Below, in pieces: positions 47,003 to 55,374 of a DNA stretch of 64,000 bases (its first letter is position 1; every line of letters begins with the position of its first letter). A program made the position numbers and the translations under genes. Origin of the DNA: Lentibacillus sediminis (GTDB taxonomy: Bacteria > Bacillota > Bacilli > Bacillales > Amphibacillaceae); the NCBI RefSeq assembly GCF_002763455.1, contig NZ_NIXK01000002.1, forward strand, positions 62,001 through 126,000, written 5' to 3'. The notes under the pieces are model-generated. The model saw only the letters and a program-made list of their open reading frames with translations. It was not told the DNA's origin and made no database searches.

Positions 47003-48292
47003 GTGAAATCACCGCAGACAAACAGAATACGATTGATAATAGGCGTTTTTCTCCTTATTGCTGTCATTGCCGTTCCTTTTTTACCCTCAATGCAGAAATA
47101 TCTTGCCATTCCCAATGAAATGGTGACCTTTCATAACCAATCGCCCATTGAGATGCCTGATTTAGGCGCTAATGTGGACGTTGAAGCAGCCAGCGGGCAC
47201 ATTCAGGCGATTGACACATCCGTATTTTCTGCCACAAAGCCGGGAAATAGTCAGCTGATGTATGAAGTCGGCGGTTTTCCCATTAAAAAAGTCGATTTAT
47301 CCGTCATGGAGGATCTTCGTATCATTCCAGGCGGTCAATCCATCGGGGTGCAGTTAAACACACAGGGTGTGCTCGTAGTCGGGCATCACTTGATAAGCGG
47401 GGGAGAAGCAGAAGCATCTTCACCTGGAGAAGAGGCCAACATTCAGGTGGGGGATATCATTACGAAAATAAACGGAGAGACAATAGAGGAGATGGAAGAT
47501 GTTAAGCCGCTGGTTGAAGAGGCAGGCAAGAACAACGAGAATTTGCAAGTAACGATTAAGCGCCAGAATGAAACCATTTCCACAGAACTAGAGCCAGTAC
47601 TCGATAAAAAAGCAAATCAGTACAAAATCGGTTTGTATATCCGTGATTCGGCAGCCGGCATTGGAACCATGACCTTTTATCATCCGGAATCAAAAAAATA
47701 CGGAGCACTGGGCCATGTCATTTCCGATATGGATACAAATAAACCGATTCAAATTGACGATGGTTCCATCGTTCGTTCAACCGTTACTTCGATTGAAAAA
47801 GGAAATAATGGGACACCAGGCGAAAAACAAGCGAAATTCTCTATGAAGGATAATGAAATTGGCACGATAACGAAAAACAGTCCCTTTGGTATATTCGGGG
47901 AATTGAATGAGCAGATTTCCAACGGGGAATATAATAAGCCGTTGCCAATTGCCTTATCTCATGAAGTAAAGGAAGGACCAGCGAAAATTTTAACCGTGGT
48001 TGAAGGGGAAGAAGTAGAGGAATTTGAAGTGGAAATTGTTAGCAGTGTTCCGCAAAAATTCCCAGCAACCAAAGGGATGGTTGTTCAAATTACCGACCAG
48101 GAACTGCTGCAGAAAACAGGCGGCATCGTCCAGGGAATGAGCGGCAGCCCGATCATCCAGGATGGAAAAGTCATTGGTGCAGTCACCCACGTGTTTGTCA
48201 ATGACCCAACATCCGGATACGGCGTGCACATTGAATGGATGCTCCAGGAAGCAGGCGTAGATATTTACGGGGAGAATAAAAAAGCAAGCTAA
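47003..48292 (+). CDS. spoIVB: SpoIVB serine peptidase
   Basis: 429 residues. Signal anchor (about 8-26), a PDZ domain (about 100-200) and the S55 serine protease domain with His at about 238 (GALGHVISD) and Ser at about 380 (GMSGSPI). Made in the forespore and sent across its membrane, it cleaves SpoIVFA and so starts sigma-K activation in the mother cell. GTG start at 47003. It always precedes spo0A in this group. Confidence 0.96.
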   Translation: MKSPQTNRIRLIIGVFLLIAVIAVPFLPSMQKYLAIPNEMVTFHNQSPIEMPDLGANVDVEAASGHIQAIDTSVFSATKPGNSQLMYEVGGFPIKKVDLSVMEDLRIIPGGQSIGVQLNTQGVLVVGHHLISGGEAEASSPGEEANIQVGDIITKINGETIEEMEDVKPLVEEAGKNNENLQVTIKRQNETISTELEPVLDKKANQYKIGLYIRDSAAGIGTMTFYHPESKKYGALGHVISDMDTNKPIQIDDGSIVRSTVTSIEKGNNGTPGEKQAKFSMKDNEIGTITKNSPFGIFGELNEQISNGEYNKPLPIALSHEVKEGPAKILTVVEGEEVEEFEVEIVSSVPQKFPATKGMVVQITDQELLQKTGGIVQGMSGSPIIQDGKVIGAVTHVFVNDPTSGYGVHIEWMLQEAGVDIYGENKKAS

Positions 48293-48299
48293 TGAATGA

Positions 48300-48334
48300 A
48301 ACCTGTCATGTGATCAGCATGGCAGGTTTTTATT
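48300..48334 (+). terminator. spoIVB terminator
   Basis: AACCTGTCATG (48300-48310) pairs with CATGGCAGGTT (48318-48328, one G-U), then T-rich. Confidence 0.85.
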
Positions 48335-48369
48335 CATGGCTGTTTTCATAAATGGATGTTATCTATAAA

Positions 48370-48780
48370 CTGCGACATAACCTGCCGCTGCGGAAATACC
48401 CCTCGCTTTGCGCGGGCGCTGGTGAGCCTCCTCGTGCTGCCGCATTGCGGGGTCTCACCGATGCTTACCATCCCGCAGGAGTCTCGGGGTATTTCCTCCG
48501 CTAGTTGGTGTGCTTTGTAAATTAAACCACAGTTACCCGCTCTGTAGATGGTTGATTGGAGCGGAGGGCATCCGACTCCTGCGGGAAAAGCACGAGTCTA
48601 GACCTGAGCAGCGGCGGTTTTCCGCGAGGAGGCTGAAGCCGTGCCCGCGGAAAGCGGATGCCCGCAGCGGAAATCAACAAGCACTCATGTTGAATTTTCT
48701 ATCACTTGTAAGGATTAGATAGCCTACTATGAAAATTCCCCTGTATTTCCGCAGCGGCGGGAGCGGTGGCCATGTCGCAG
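48370..48780. repeat. Composite GC-rich repeat, copy C (most complete)
   Basis: The best-preserved copy, 411 bases. Outer inverted ends: CTGCGACAT (48370-48378) with ATGTCGCAG (48772-48780), and GCCGCTGCGGAAATAC (48384-48399) with GTATTTCCGCAGCGGC (48743-48758), all perfect. Left unit: GGAAATACCCC (48392-48402) with GGGGTATTTCC (48486-48496). Right unit (48551-48678): GTTGATT/AATCAAC, GGGCATCCG (48566-48574) with CGGATGCCC (48655-48663), GCGGG (48581-48585) with CCCGC (48644-48648). It fills the space between the spoIVB terminator and the spo0A control region. Confidence 0.88.
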
Positions 48781-48830
48781 CTTCCATCAACTACGTAATA
48801 AAAGCTTATATTTATTACGGCTGAATATTT

Positions 48831-48848
48831 TTCGACAAAACTTGTCAA
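48831..48848 (+). promoter_or_regulatory. 0A boxes upstream of spo0A
   Basis: TTCGACAAAA (48831-48840) is the complement of the Spo0A box TTTTGTCGAA; TTGTCAA at 48842-48848 is a second, weaker one. They lie about 100 bases upstream of the sigma-H promoter and fit autoregulation. Confidence 0.65.
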
Positions 48849-48932
48849 ATATTATCAAATAACATCGAAAAAACAAGCATAATTAAGATAGTAAAAGAAA
48901 ATATAAAAAAAACCAAAGTTTTTTTAAAAAAA

Positions 48933-48961
48933 GAAGGATATTCGATTTTTTTGTAGAATAA
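48933..48961 (+). promoter_or_regulatory. Sigma-H promoter of spo0A
   Basis: GAAGGATAT (48933-48941), 11 bases, GTAGAATAA (48953-48961) match the sigma-H consensus RNAGGAWWW-N11/12-RNNGAATWW at all fixed positions. Confidence 0.8.
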
Positions 48962-49015
48962 GTAAAGAGTAGGATGGAGAAAAATTTGGCAATACATAAG
49001 AGGAGGAGTTTTATC

Positions 49016-49795
49016 GTGGAGAAAATTTCAGTATGTTTGGTGGATGACAATAAGGAGCTTGTGCAGATGATGGAGGACTATTTTGCCGAGCAGGAAGATA
49101 TTGAGGTTATCGGCACAGCATACAATGGCAAAGATTGTTTGTATCTGATGGAGGATCTGCAGCCGGATGTTCTCGTTTTGGACATTATTATGCCGCATAT
49201 TGACGGGCTGGCTGTACTTAACACGTTAAGGCAAACAGAGCGGCAAAGTGTGCCAAATGTAATTATGCTGACAGCGTTCGGACAGGAAGAAGTAATGAAA
49301 AAAGCTGTCACATTGGGAGCTTCCTATTTCATTCTTAAACCATTTGATCTGGACAATCTGGCTGATCAAATTCGTCAGGTGAATGGAAGCAGCATTTTGA
49401 CTACCGGGTCACGGAAAGTCGCCCGTAAAGAGAAGCAGGCCAAGGATATTGAGACAAGCATTACGAATATTATTCATGAAATCGGTGTGCCTGCCCATAT
49501 TAAAGGATACATGTATTTAAGAGAGGCGATTACGATGGTCTATAACGATATTGAGCTTCTCGGTTCTGTCACCAAAGTGCTTTATCCGGATATTGCCAAA
49601 AAATATAGCACCACAGCTTCCCGTGTGGAACGGGCAATCCGCCATGCTATTGAAGTAGCCTGGAGCAGAGGGAATATTGAGTCCATTTCTGCCTTGTTTG
49701 GCTATACGGTAAATATATCAAAAGCAAAACCTACTAATAGTGAATTCATTGCTATGGTTGCTGACCGGCTGCGGCTGGAGCACCGGGCGAGTTAA
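49016..49795 (+). CDS. spo0A: Sporulation master regulator Spo0A
   Basis: 259 residues. Receiver domain (1-about 125) with acidic pocket VDDN and phosphorylated Asp56 in VLDIIMP, and the C-terminal DNA-binding domain with [15 protein letters not shown]. It is the end point of the phosphorelay that starts sporulation. GTG start at 49016, 9 bases after AGAGGAGGAG, as in B. subtilis; the frame is open upstream but unsupported. Confidence 0.97.
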   Translation: MEKISVCLVDDNKELVQMMEDYFAEQEDIEVIGTAYNGKDCLYLMEDLQPDVLVLDIIMPHIDGLAVLNTLRQTERQSVPNVIMLTAFGQEEVMKKAVTLGASYFILKPFDLDNLADQIRQVNGSSILTTGSRKVARKEKQAKDIETSITNIIHEIGVPAHIKGYMYLREAITMVYNDIELLGSVTKVLYPDIAKKYSTTASRVERAIRHAIEVAWSRGNIESISALFGYTVNISKAKPTNSEFIAMVADRLRLEHRAS

Positions 49796-49810
49796 AATAA
49801 TAAAGGATAA

Positions 49811-49865
49811 AGAAAACCTGATCAGTGACCGGAATTGCCCGGATACTGATCAGGTTTTCTTTTTT
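49811..49865. terminator. Bidirectional terminator between spo0A and aspartokinase
   Basis: AGAAAACCTGATCAGT (49811-49826) pairs perfectly with ACTGATCAGGTTTTCT (49845-49860), T run after it. Confidence 0.85.
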
Positions 49866-49934
49866 CTCATCCTGCATAAATGAAACTCTGGCCTACCGCG
49901 ATATAAGCTTGTGATTAGTCATTTAAGGTCTTCC

Positions 49935-51281
49935 TTAGGCAAAGAAGGCCCGGTACAAGGAGTTTAATGCACGGTTTAAACCTTCTGACTCAATTCCAAA
50001 CATCATCGACACTTCGGAAGAACCCTGATTGATCATTTCAATGTTGACATCCGCTTCCGTGATCGCTGTAGCAGCCCGTTGTGCCACACCAAGCGTACTC
50101 ATTAAGCCTTCACCTACAACCATAATCATTGCCAAGTCGCGGTTTATGGTAACGGTCTCCGGATTCAGCAACTCATGAATTTTTTTTATGATATTATCCT
50201 CTTTTTCCGGTGTCAGCTTGCTCTCGCGTATAATTACCGACAAATCGTCAATTCCGGAAGGGGCGTGTTCAAAAGAAATTCCCTCTTCCTCGAGAATCTG
50301 CAGGAGTTTCCGCCCAAAACCGACTTCTCGGTTCATCAGATATTTACTGACATATAAACTGCAAAAACCGGTATCACTGGCAATGCCGACCACGCATTTT
50401 TCGGTTTCTTTCTTTTCCGATACTATCCGTGTTCCGGTTGCCTCTGGGTTATTCGTATTTTTAACTTCCACAGGAATCCCTGCACGGAAAGCAGGAATCA
50501 GCGCCTCATCATGAAACACGGAAAAACCTGCATAGGACAGTTCCCGCATTTCCTTATAGGTTAATGTCTTAATTTCTTTTGGGTGGTTTACGATCGTTGG
50601 ATTCACGGTAAAAACGGAATCAACATCGGTAAAGTTTTCATATAATGCTGCTTTTACACCAGCGGCAACGATCGAACCCGTAATATCCGAGCCGCCGCGG
50701 GAAAAAGTCACGAGTTCTCCTTCCAGCGTATAGCCGAAGAAACCGGGAATCACCATAATTCCTTCTTTTTCTCTTAATGCATGGATTTTGGCGTAGCTCT
50801 CCGGGAGCATTTTCGCATTACCCGGTTCGTTGCTTACAAGGATGCCGGCCTCTTTCGGATTTATGTATGCAGCTTGCAGCCCCAGTTGTTGCAGATATGC
50901 GCTGAGAATTTTAGCTGAACTGTCTTCTCCGGTTGATTTCAATGCATCCATTTTTCGTGCTGCCGTTTCATTGCGCTCCAGAACTGTACGAATTGTTCCC
51001 TCAATTTCTGTTAGAATTACTGACGGAAGTTCCAGTTCTGCTGTGATGCCCCGGAACCGTTGTAAAATAGTGTTAACTATCTCTTCTGTGGGTTTACCGT
51101 TTTCCTGCGCATTCGCTAATTGAATCAGCTTATCGGTTATTTTAAAATCTGTTGTTGATCGCTTGCCAGGGGCAGATACAACAATGAATTTCCGCTCTGG
51201 ATCCTGTCTGATAATCTCCGCCACTTTGCGCAGCTGATGCGCATCCGCGACAGAGCTACCCCCAAATTTTGCTACTTTCAT
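49935..51281 (-). CDS. Aspartokinase (class III type)
   Basis: 448 residues. It phosphorylates aspartate, the first step to lysine, threonine, methionine and diaminopimelate. KFGGSSVAD at the N-terminus, SRGGSDITGS and two C-terminal ACT domains (about 295-445) are present. Length and the KFGGSSVADA start fit the single-chain class III enzyme (B. subtilis YclM/ThrD) rather than the LysC class with an internal second start. No riboswitch was seen upstream. It is a single gene between spo0A and yqzF, a place it does not have in B. subtilis. Confidence 0.9.
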   Translation of the reverse strand: MKVAKFGGSSVADAHQLRKVAEIIRQDPERKFIVVSAPGKRSTTDFKITDKLIQLANAQENGKPTEEIVNTILQRFRGITAELELPSVILTEIEGTIRTVLERNETAARKMDALKSTGEDSSAKILSAYLQQLGLQAAYINPKEAGILVSNEPGNAKMLPESYAKIHALREKEGIMVIPGFFGYTLEGELVTFSRGGSDITGSIVAAGVKAALYENFTDVDSVFTVNPTIVNHPKEIKTLTYKEMRELSYAGFSVFHDEALIPAFRAGIPVEVKNTNNPEATGTRIVSEKKETEKCVVGIASDTGFCSLYVSKYLMNREVGFGRKLLQILEEEGISFEHAPSGIDDLSVIIRESKLTPEKEDNIIKKIHELLNPETVTINRDLAMIMVVGEGLMSTLGVAQRAATAITEADVNIEMINQGSSEVSMMFGIESEGLNRALNSLYRAFFA

Positions 51282-51416
51282 TTCTCAAGTCCCCCTCGGC
51301 CGTTGTTTGTTTTTTTCACAATATCCATTTTAACAATAATAGAGAATTACTCAAGTCACTATAAAAGGCCCCTCTTTTGCTGACAAGCGTTTTTAAGGCA
51401 TTTTGCTACGAAAAAA

Positions 51417-51442
51417 GACGGAGTGCATTAAATCTCTCCATC
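51417..51442 (-). terminator. Terminator overlapping the end of yqzF
   Basis: On the minus strand GATGGAG (51442-51436) pairs with CTCCGTC (51423-51417) and is followed by TTTTTT. The stop codon of yqzF lies in the loop. Confidence 0.75.
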
Positions 51443-51682
51443 TTTTTCGTTCATGCTATTCTGTTTAGCCAGGTTCTGTCTTTTCCTGTCCCTGTGGACA
51501 ATAAACCCAACGATGAAAGCAATCCCCCCTGCACACATGAAAAGCCCGGCCGTAAACTGCAGGCTTGTGTGCAGGAATATTGGATGAAACTCATCAAACA
51601 AGGTGTCCCGCATCAGCTTTATTCCAAGTGCAGCTATCACTCCAGGAATAAACAGGAGCGATACAGCAATAATTCTGATCAT
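51428..51682 (-). CDS. yqzF: DUF2627 family membrane protein YqzF
   Basis: 84 residues, two membrane helices (about 4-22 and 42-62) and a basic-acidic tail. The sequence MIRIIAVSLLFIPGVIAALGIKLMRD is typical of DUF2627. yqzF is the gene next to bkdR in B. subtilis too. Function unknown. Confidence 0.85.
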   Translation of the reverse strand: MIRIIAVSLLFIPGVIAALGIKLMRDTLFDEFHPIFLHTSLQFTAGLFMCAGGIAFIVGFIVHRDRKRQNLAKQNSMNEKDGEI

Positions 51683-51839
51683 CTAGATTCCCCTCTAACT
51701 TGGTGTTCCTAGCTTAAGTATAACAAAAAACTGAGACATCTGGAATGAAGGCGTTTTTGAAAGGCTCTTTTCGTAAGTTTTGTTGCTTTATAATCCTCGT
51801 AATTGACAAAAAATAAGACCAATTAAACAGGTCTAACCC

Positions 51840-52136
51840 ACCGCTGCGGAAATACCTTTCGCACCTGCTGAGCGCTGGTGAGCCTCCTCGTGCTGCCGCA
51901 CTGCGGGGACTCACCTATGCTTATCATCCCGCAGGAGTCTCAAGGTATTTCCTCCGCCTGCGATTTTATCTGTAAATTCAAACAACAGTTATGCACGCTG
52001 TTAATGGTTGATTGGAGCAAGGGCAGTTGACTCCTGCGGGAAAAGCACGAATCTGAAGACCCCGCAGGAAGCGATCTTCTTCCGAGGAGGCTGAAGCCGT
52101 GCCCGTGGAAAGCGACTGCCCGCAGCGAAAATCAAC
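51840..52136. repeat. Composite GC-rich repeat, copy D (ends lost)
   Basis: Left unit 51840-51957 is closed by GGAAATACCTT (51848-51858) with AAGGTATTTCC (51942-51952), perfect. Right unit 52007-52136: GTTGATT/AATCAAC and GGGCAGTTG (52021-52029) with CGACTGCCC (52113-52121, one G-U). Both stems differ from copy C in sequence but stay paired. The outer inverted ends seen in copies B and C are not present. It lies between yqzF and bkdR. Confidence 0.85.
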
Positions 52137-52210
52137 GGGCACATATGTAGTGTTTATAGAATAAAACATCATTCTTAGAAAAAACCTTCGAAAAATCATT
52201 TGCCAAATTA

Positions 52211-52250
52211 TGCATGGTCGCGTATGATGAAACCATGCAAAAAAATGCAA
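52211..52250 (+). promoter_or_regulatory. Operator-like repeats upstream of bkdR
   Basis: TGCATGG (52211-52217) and CCATGCA (52233-52239) form an inverted repeat; TGCAA at 52236 and 52246 form a direct repeat with 10-base period (TGCAAAAAAATGCAA). The same TGCAA spacing occurs upstream of the bkd operon, which suggests BkdR binding and autoregulation. Confidence 0.4.
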
Positions 52251-52261
52251 GGTGGGATGAG

Positions 52262-54310
52262 ATGAAGCGTGTGCTGATTGTTGGAGCTGGCAAAGGCGGA
52301 TCCGCTCTTCTGGAAATCCTCCATACGACAAAACGCATGGAAATTGCTGCTGTGATTGACCATAATAAGGATGCGCCCGGCATCAGTCTGGCCAAGAAGT
52401 ATGAAATACCAACCGGCTGCGACTGGAAAAGCTGGCTGGATAAAAATATCGATATTATCATTGAAGCTACAGGCAAGGAGCAGGTTTTAAAGGAACTAAT
52501 TAAGGAACGAAGCCAGAATACGGTGGTTATCCCGGGAGCGGTTGCTTATATTATCTCCGAGCTGATTGATGAAAAAGAAGCGCTGCTGGGGAGAATCAAA
52601 TTGCAGATGAATAACCAGGAGCTCATTTTGAACAATATCCGCGACGGGATGATTGTAATCAATCGTGAAGAACGGATTAAATTCGTGAATCAAAGTGCCC
52701 AGCGGATTATCGGCTCAAAGAAGGATCAGCTGGAAGGTCGTCGCATCATGGAAGTAATTCCCAATTCACGCCTTCCGGAGGTTCTCCGCAGCGAGCGAAA
52801 AGAAGTTAATCAGAAACTCTTCCTGGAAAACGGAAAAAAAATCATCACCACCCGTATTCCCATAATTAATGCGGAGGATAAGCTGATTGGCGCTTTTGCC
52901 ATTTTCAAGGATATTACCGAAGTCGTCAACCTGGCAGAGGAAAATACCGATTTAAAAGAAATCAAAACAATGCTGGAAGCGATTATTCATTCCTCTGATG
53001 AAGCCATCAGTGTAGCCGATGAGAATGGAAACGGGCTGATCATTAACCCGGCCTATACCAGGATCACTGGTTTACAGGAATCCGATATCATCGGCAAGCC
53101 GGCGAGTGTCGACATCTCGGAGGGGGAAAGCATGCATATGAAGGTGCTGGAGACAAGGCGCCCTGTCCGCCGGGTTCGCATGAAGGTGGGGCCAGGAAAA
53201 AAAGATGTGCTGGTAAATGTGGCCCCGGTGATTGTTGATGGGAAAATAAAAGGCAGTGTCGGTGTCCTGCATGATGTTTCAGAAATTCAATCCCTGACCA
53301 ATGAATTAAAGCGGGCGAGACAGATCATCCGCAATCTCGAAGCAAAATATACGTTTGACGATATTATCGGCACGTCTCCGGAAATGAAACTGGCACTCGA
53401 ACAAGCCAAAGTGGGGGCAAAAACTCCTGCCACCGTTTTACTGCGAGGCGCTTCCGGTACAGGAAAAGAACTGTTTGCCCATGCCATACATAATGAAAGC
53501 GATCGGAAACATCATAAGTTCATCCGTGTCAATTGTGCCGCCATTGCAGAATCTATCCTGGAAAGCGAACTCTTTGGCTATGAAGAGGGAGCTTTTTCGG
53601 GAGCGAAGCATGGCGGGAAAAAGGGCTTGTTTGAAGAGGCAAACATGGGAAGCATCTTTCTTGATGAAATCGGCGAGCTTTCTTTAAATATGCAGGCAAA
53701 GCTGCTGCGTGTGCTTCAGGAAAATGAAATTATCCGCGTAGGAGGAACAGAGCCGATTGCGCTGAATGTGCGGATTATCGCTGCAACCAATGTTAACTTG
53801 GAAAAAGCCATTATGCATCAGTCTTTTCGGGAGGATCTTTATTACCGGATAAACCGTCTGCCCATTTTTATTCCTTCTTTAGAGGAGCGATTATCTGATC
53901 TTCCGGAACTGGCTGAGCACATTATCCAGAAACTCAACGAAGATTACGGCAGAAAAGTTCATGCTGTAAATGAACGGGCGATGGAATATTTGAAAAGCTA
54001 TAAATGGCCGGGGAACATAAGGGAATTGGAAAATGTTATTGGCCGTGCAATGATTTACATGCATATAAATGATGAGGTTATCCAGCGGCAGCATATTCCG
54101 GAACTTGGCACGTCCTCCCAAGGCTCACAAATTAGTGCTGCACCACGGGCCGGCATATTACCTCTTCAGGCAGCAATGGAGCAGTATGAAAAAGAGTTAA
54201 TTAGAGAGGTTTATCAGCAAAATAATTACAATAAAACGAAAACAGCAGAGGATTTACAAATCTCCATCCGCAATCTGTATTATAAAATGAACAAATATCA
54301 GATTGACTGA
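52262..54310 (+). CDS. bkdR: Sigma-54-dependent activator BkdR
   Basis: About 682 residues (B. subtilis BkdR 692). An N-terminal Rossmann-like segment (RVLIVGAGKGGSALLEIL), two PAS domains (about 130-245 and 255-360), the AAA+ domain with Walker A RGASGTGKE, the sigma-54 contact loop GAFSGAKHGG and Walker B SIFLDEIGE, and a C-terminal Fis-type helix-turn-helix (KTAEDLQISIRNLYYKMNK). It switches on the branched-chain keto acid operon that follows. The ATG at 52262 has AAGGTGGGATGAG before it; upstream the frame runs into the operator region. Confidence 0.94.
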   Translation: MKRVLIVGAGKGGSALLEILHTTKRMEIAAVIDHNKDAPGISLAKKYEIPTGCDWKSWLDKNIDIIIEATGKEQVLKELIKERSQNTVVIPGAVAYIISELIDEKEALLGRIKLQMNNQELILNNIRDGMIVINREERIKFVNQSAQRIIGSKKDQLEGRRIMEVIPNSRLPEVLRSERKEVNQKLFLENGKKIITTRIPIINAEDKLIGAFAIFKDITEVVNLAEENTDLKEIKTMLEAIIHSSDEAISVADENGNGLIINPAYTRITGLQESDIIGKPASVDISEGESMHMKVLETRRPVRRVRMKVGPGKKDVLVNVAPVIVDGKIKGSVGVLHDVSEIQSLTNELKRARQIIRNLEAKYTFDDIIGTSPEMKLALEQAKVGAKTPATVLLRGASGTGKELFAHAIHNESDRKHHKFIRVNCAAIAESILESELFGYEEGAFSGAKHGGKKGLFEEANMGSIFLDEIGELSLNMQAKLLRVLQENEIIRVGGTEPIALNVRIIAATNVNLEKAIMHQSFREDLYYRINRLPIFIPSLEERLSDLPELAEHIIQKLNEDYGRKVHAVNERAMEYLKSYKWPGNIRELENVIGRAMIYMHINDEVIQRQHIPELGTSSQGSQISAAPRAGILPLQAAMEQYEKELIREVYQQNNYNKTKTAEDLQISIRNLYYKMNKYQID

Positions 54311-54325
54311 TTGACAAAAATAGCA

Positions 54326-54348
54326 TGCAATTAATTGCAAAAATGCAA
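54326..54348 (+). promoter_or_regulatory. Candidate BkdR enhancer site
   Basis: TGCAATTAATTGCA (54326-54339) is a perfect palindrome; a further TGCAA lies at 54344-54348. It is about 60 bases upstream of the sigma-54 promoter, a normal place for an activator site. Confidence 0.45.
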
Positions 54349-54399
54349 ACATCTGCAGAGCCATCCGCGGTAAAATGAAGCGCTTTCATGTGTTTGTAG

Positions 54400-54416
54400 T
54401 TGGCATGATTTTTGCA
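54400..54416 (+). promoter_or_regulatory. Sigma-54 (SigL) promoter of the bkd operon
   Basis: TTGGCATGATTTTTGCA has the invariant GG and GC at the right spacing (consensus YTGGCACG-N4-TTGCW). It lies 38 bases before ptb and right after bkdR. Confidence 0.92.
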
Positions 54417-54453
54417 GTAAGATAAGTGGGGCGGACGAGGAAGAGGGGACCCA

Positions 54454-55362
54454 ATGAAGACATTACAAGAAATCAGGCAACAGGCAAAACAAGGTAACAG
54501 CAAAGTGGTTTCAGTTGCGAATGCAGCAGACATGGAAGTGCTGCTTGCGGTGAAACAGGCAATCAGCGAAAAGCTTTGCCGGTTTATCCTGATTGCGCAG
54601 GAGGAGCGGCTTCGGCCGATTGCCGAAGAAGCAGGACTTGACCTGTCGGTTCCCGAACTGGAAATCAGACATGTCGCGGAGGAATCAGCTATTGCCCAAA
54701 AGGCAGTTGCAGCTGTCCATCATCAGGAAGCACAAATTTTGATGAAAGGCAATATCGCCACAAAAGATTTATTAAAAGCTGCGCTCAGCAAGGAAAGCGG
54801 ACTGCGTAAAGGAAAAGTATTGTCACATGTGGCTCTGTTTGAAGTGCCGGCACATGACAGGCTCATTTTTCTAACTGATGCAGCGATGAATATTTCCCCG
54901 CCGCTGGAGGAAAAAGCAGAGATTATCAATAATGCGGTGCATGTTGCCGGGCGAGTCGGTATGCAGCTCCCAAAAGTTGCGCTTCTTGCCCCGGTGGAAG
55001 TTATTAATCCAGCAATGCAATCTACATTAGATGCTGCTGTACTAGCCCAGATGAACCGGCGAGGGCAAATCAGCGATGCTGTTGTCGATGGGCCGTTCGC
55101 TTTTGATAATGCGGTATCGTTGGAGGCTGCCCGGCAAAAAGGACTTACATCCGAAGTTGCCGGAAATGCTGATATTCTGGTGGTGCCGACAATCGAAGCA
55201 GGTAATGCCCTTTATAAATCGTTTATGTATTTTGCCAATGCCAAAGTGGCCGCGATGATCAGCGGCGCAAAAGCACCGATTATTTTAACATCACGCGCCG
55301 ATTCAGCTGAAAGCAAACTCAATTCATTATCACTGGCGCTGGTTGCATCGAGAAATTTTTAG
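54454..55362 (+). CDS. ptb: Phosphate butyryltransferase
   Basis: 302 residues, phosphotransacetylase-like fold. It converts branched or straight acyl-CoA (isobutyryl, isovaleryl, butyryl) to acyl phosphate. QILMKGNIATKDLLKA and the C-terminal PIILTSRADSAESKLNSL are family segments. Together with buk it turns acyl-CoA into acid with gain of ATP. First gene of the bkd operon. Confidence 0.94.
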   Translation: MKTLQEIRQQAKQGNSKVVSVANAADMEVLLAVKQAISEKLCRFILIAQEERLRPIAEEAGLDLSVPELEIRHVAEESAIAQKAVAAVHHQEAQILMKGNIATKDLLKAALSKESGLRKGKVLSHVALFEVPAHDRLIFLTDAAMNISPPLEEKAEIINNAVHVAGRVGMQLPKVALLAPVEVINPAMQSTLDAAVLAQMNRRGQISDAVVDGPFAFDNAVSLEAARQKGLTSEVAGNADILVVPTIEAGNALYKSFMYFANAKVAAMISGAKAPIILTSRADSAESKLNSLSLALVASRNF

Positions 55363-55374
55363 GAGGAATTAAAC

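Noticed and set aside
51282-51416. Lysine riboswitch upstream of the aspartokinase
   Set aside because: The upstream region is short and A/T-rich; none of the conserved lysine aptamer segments is visible.
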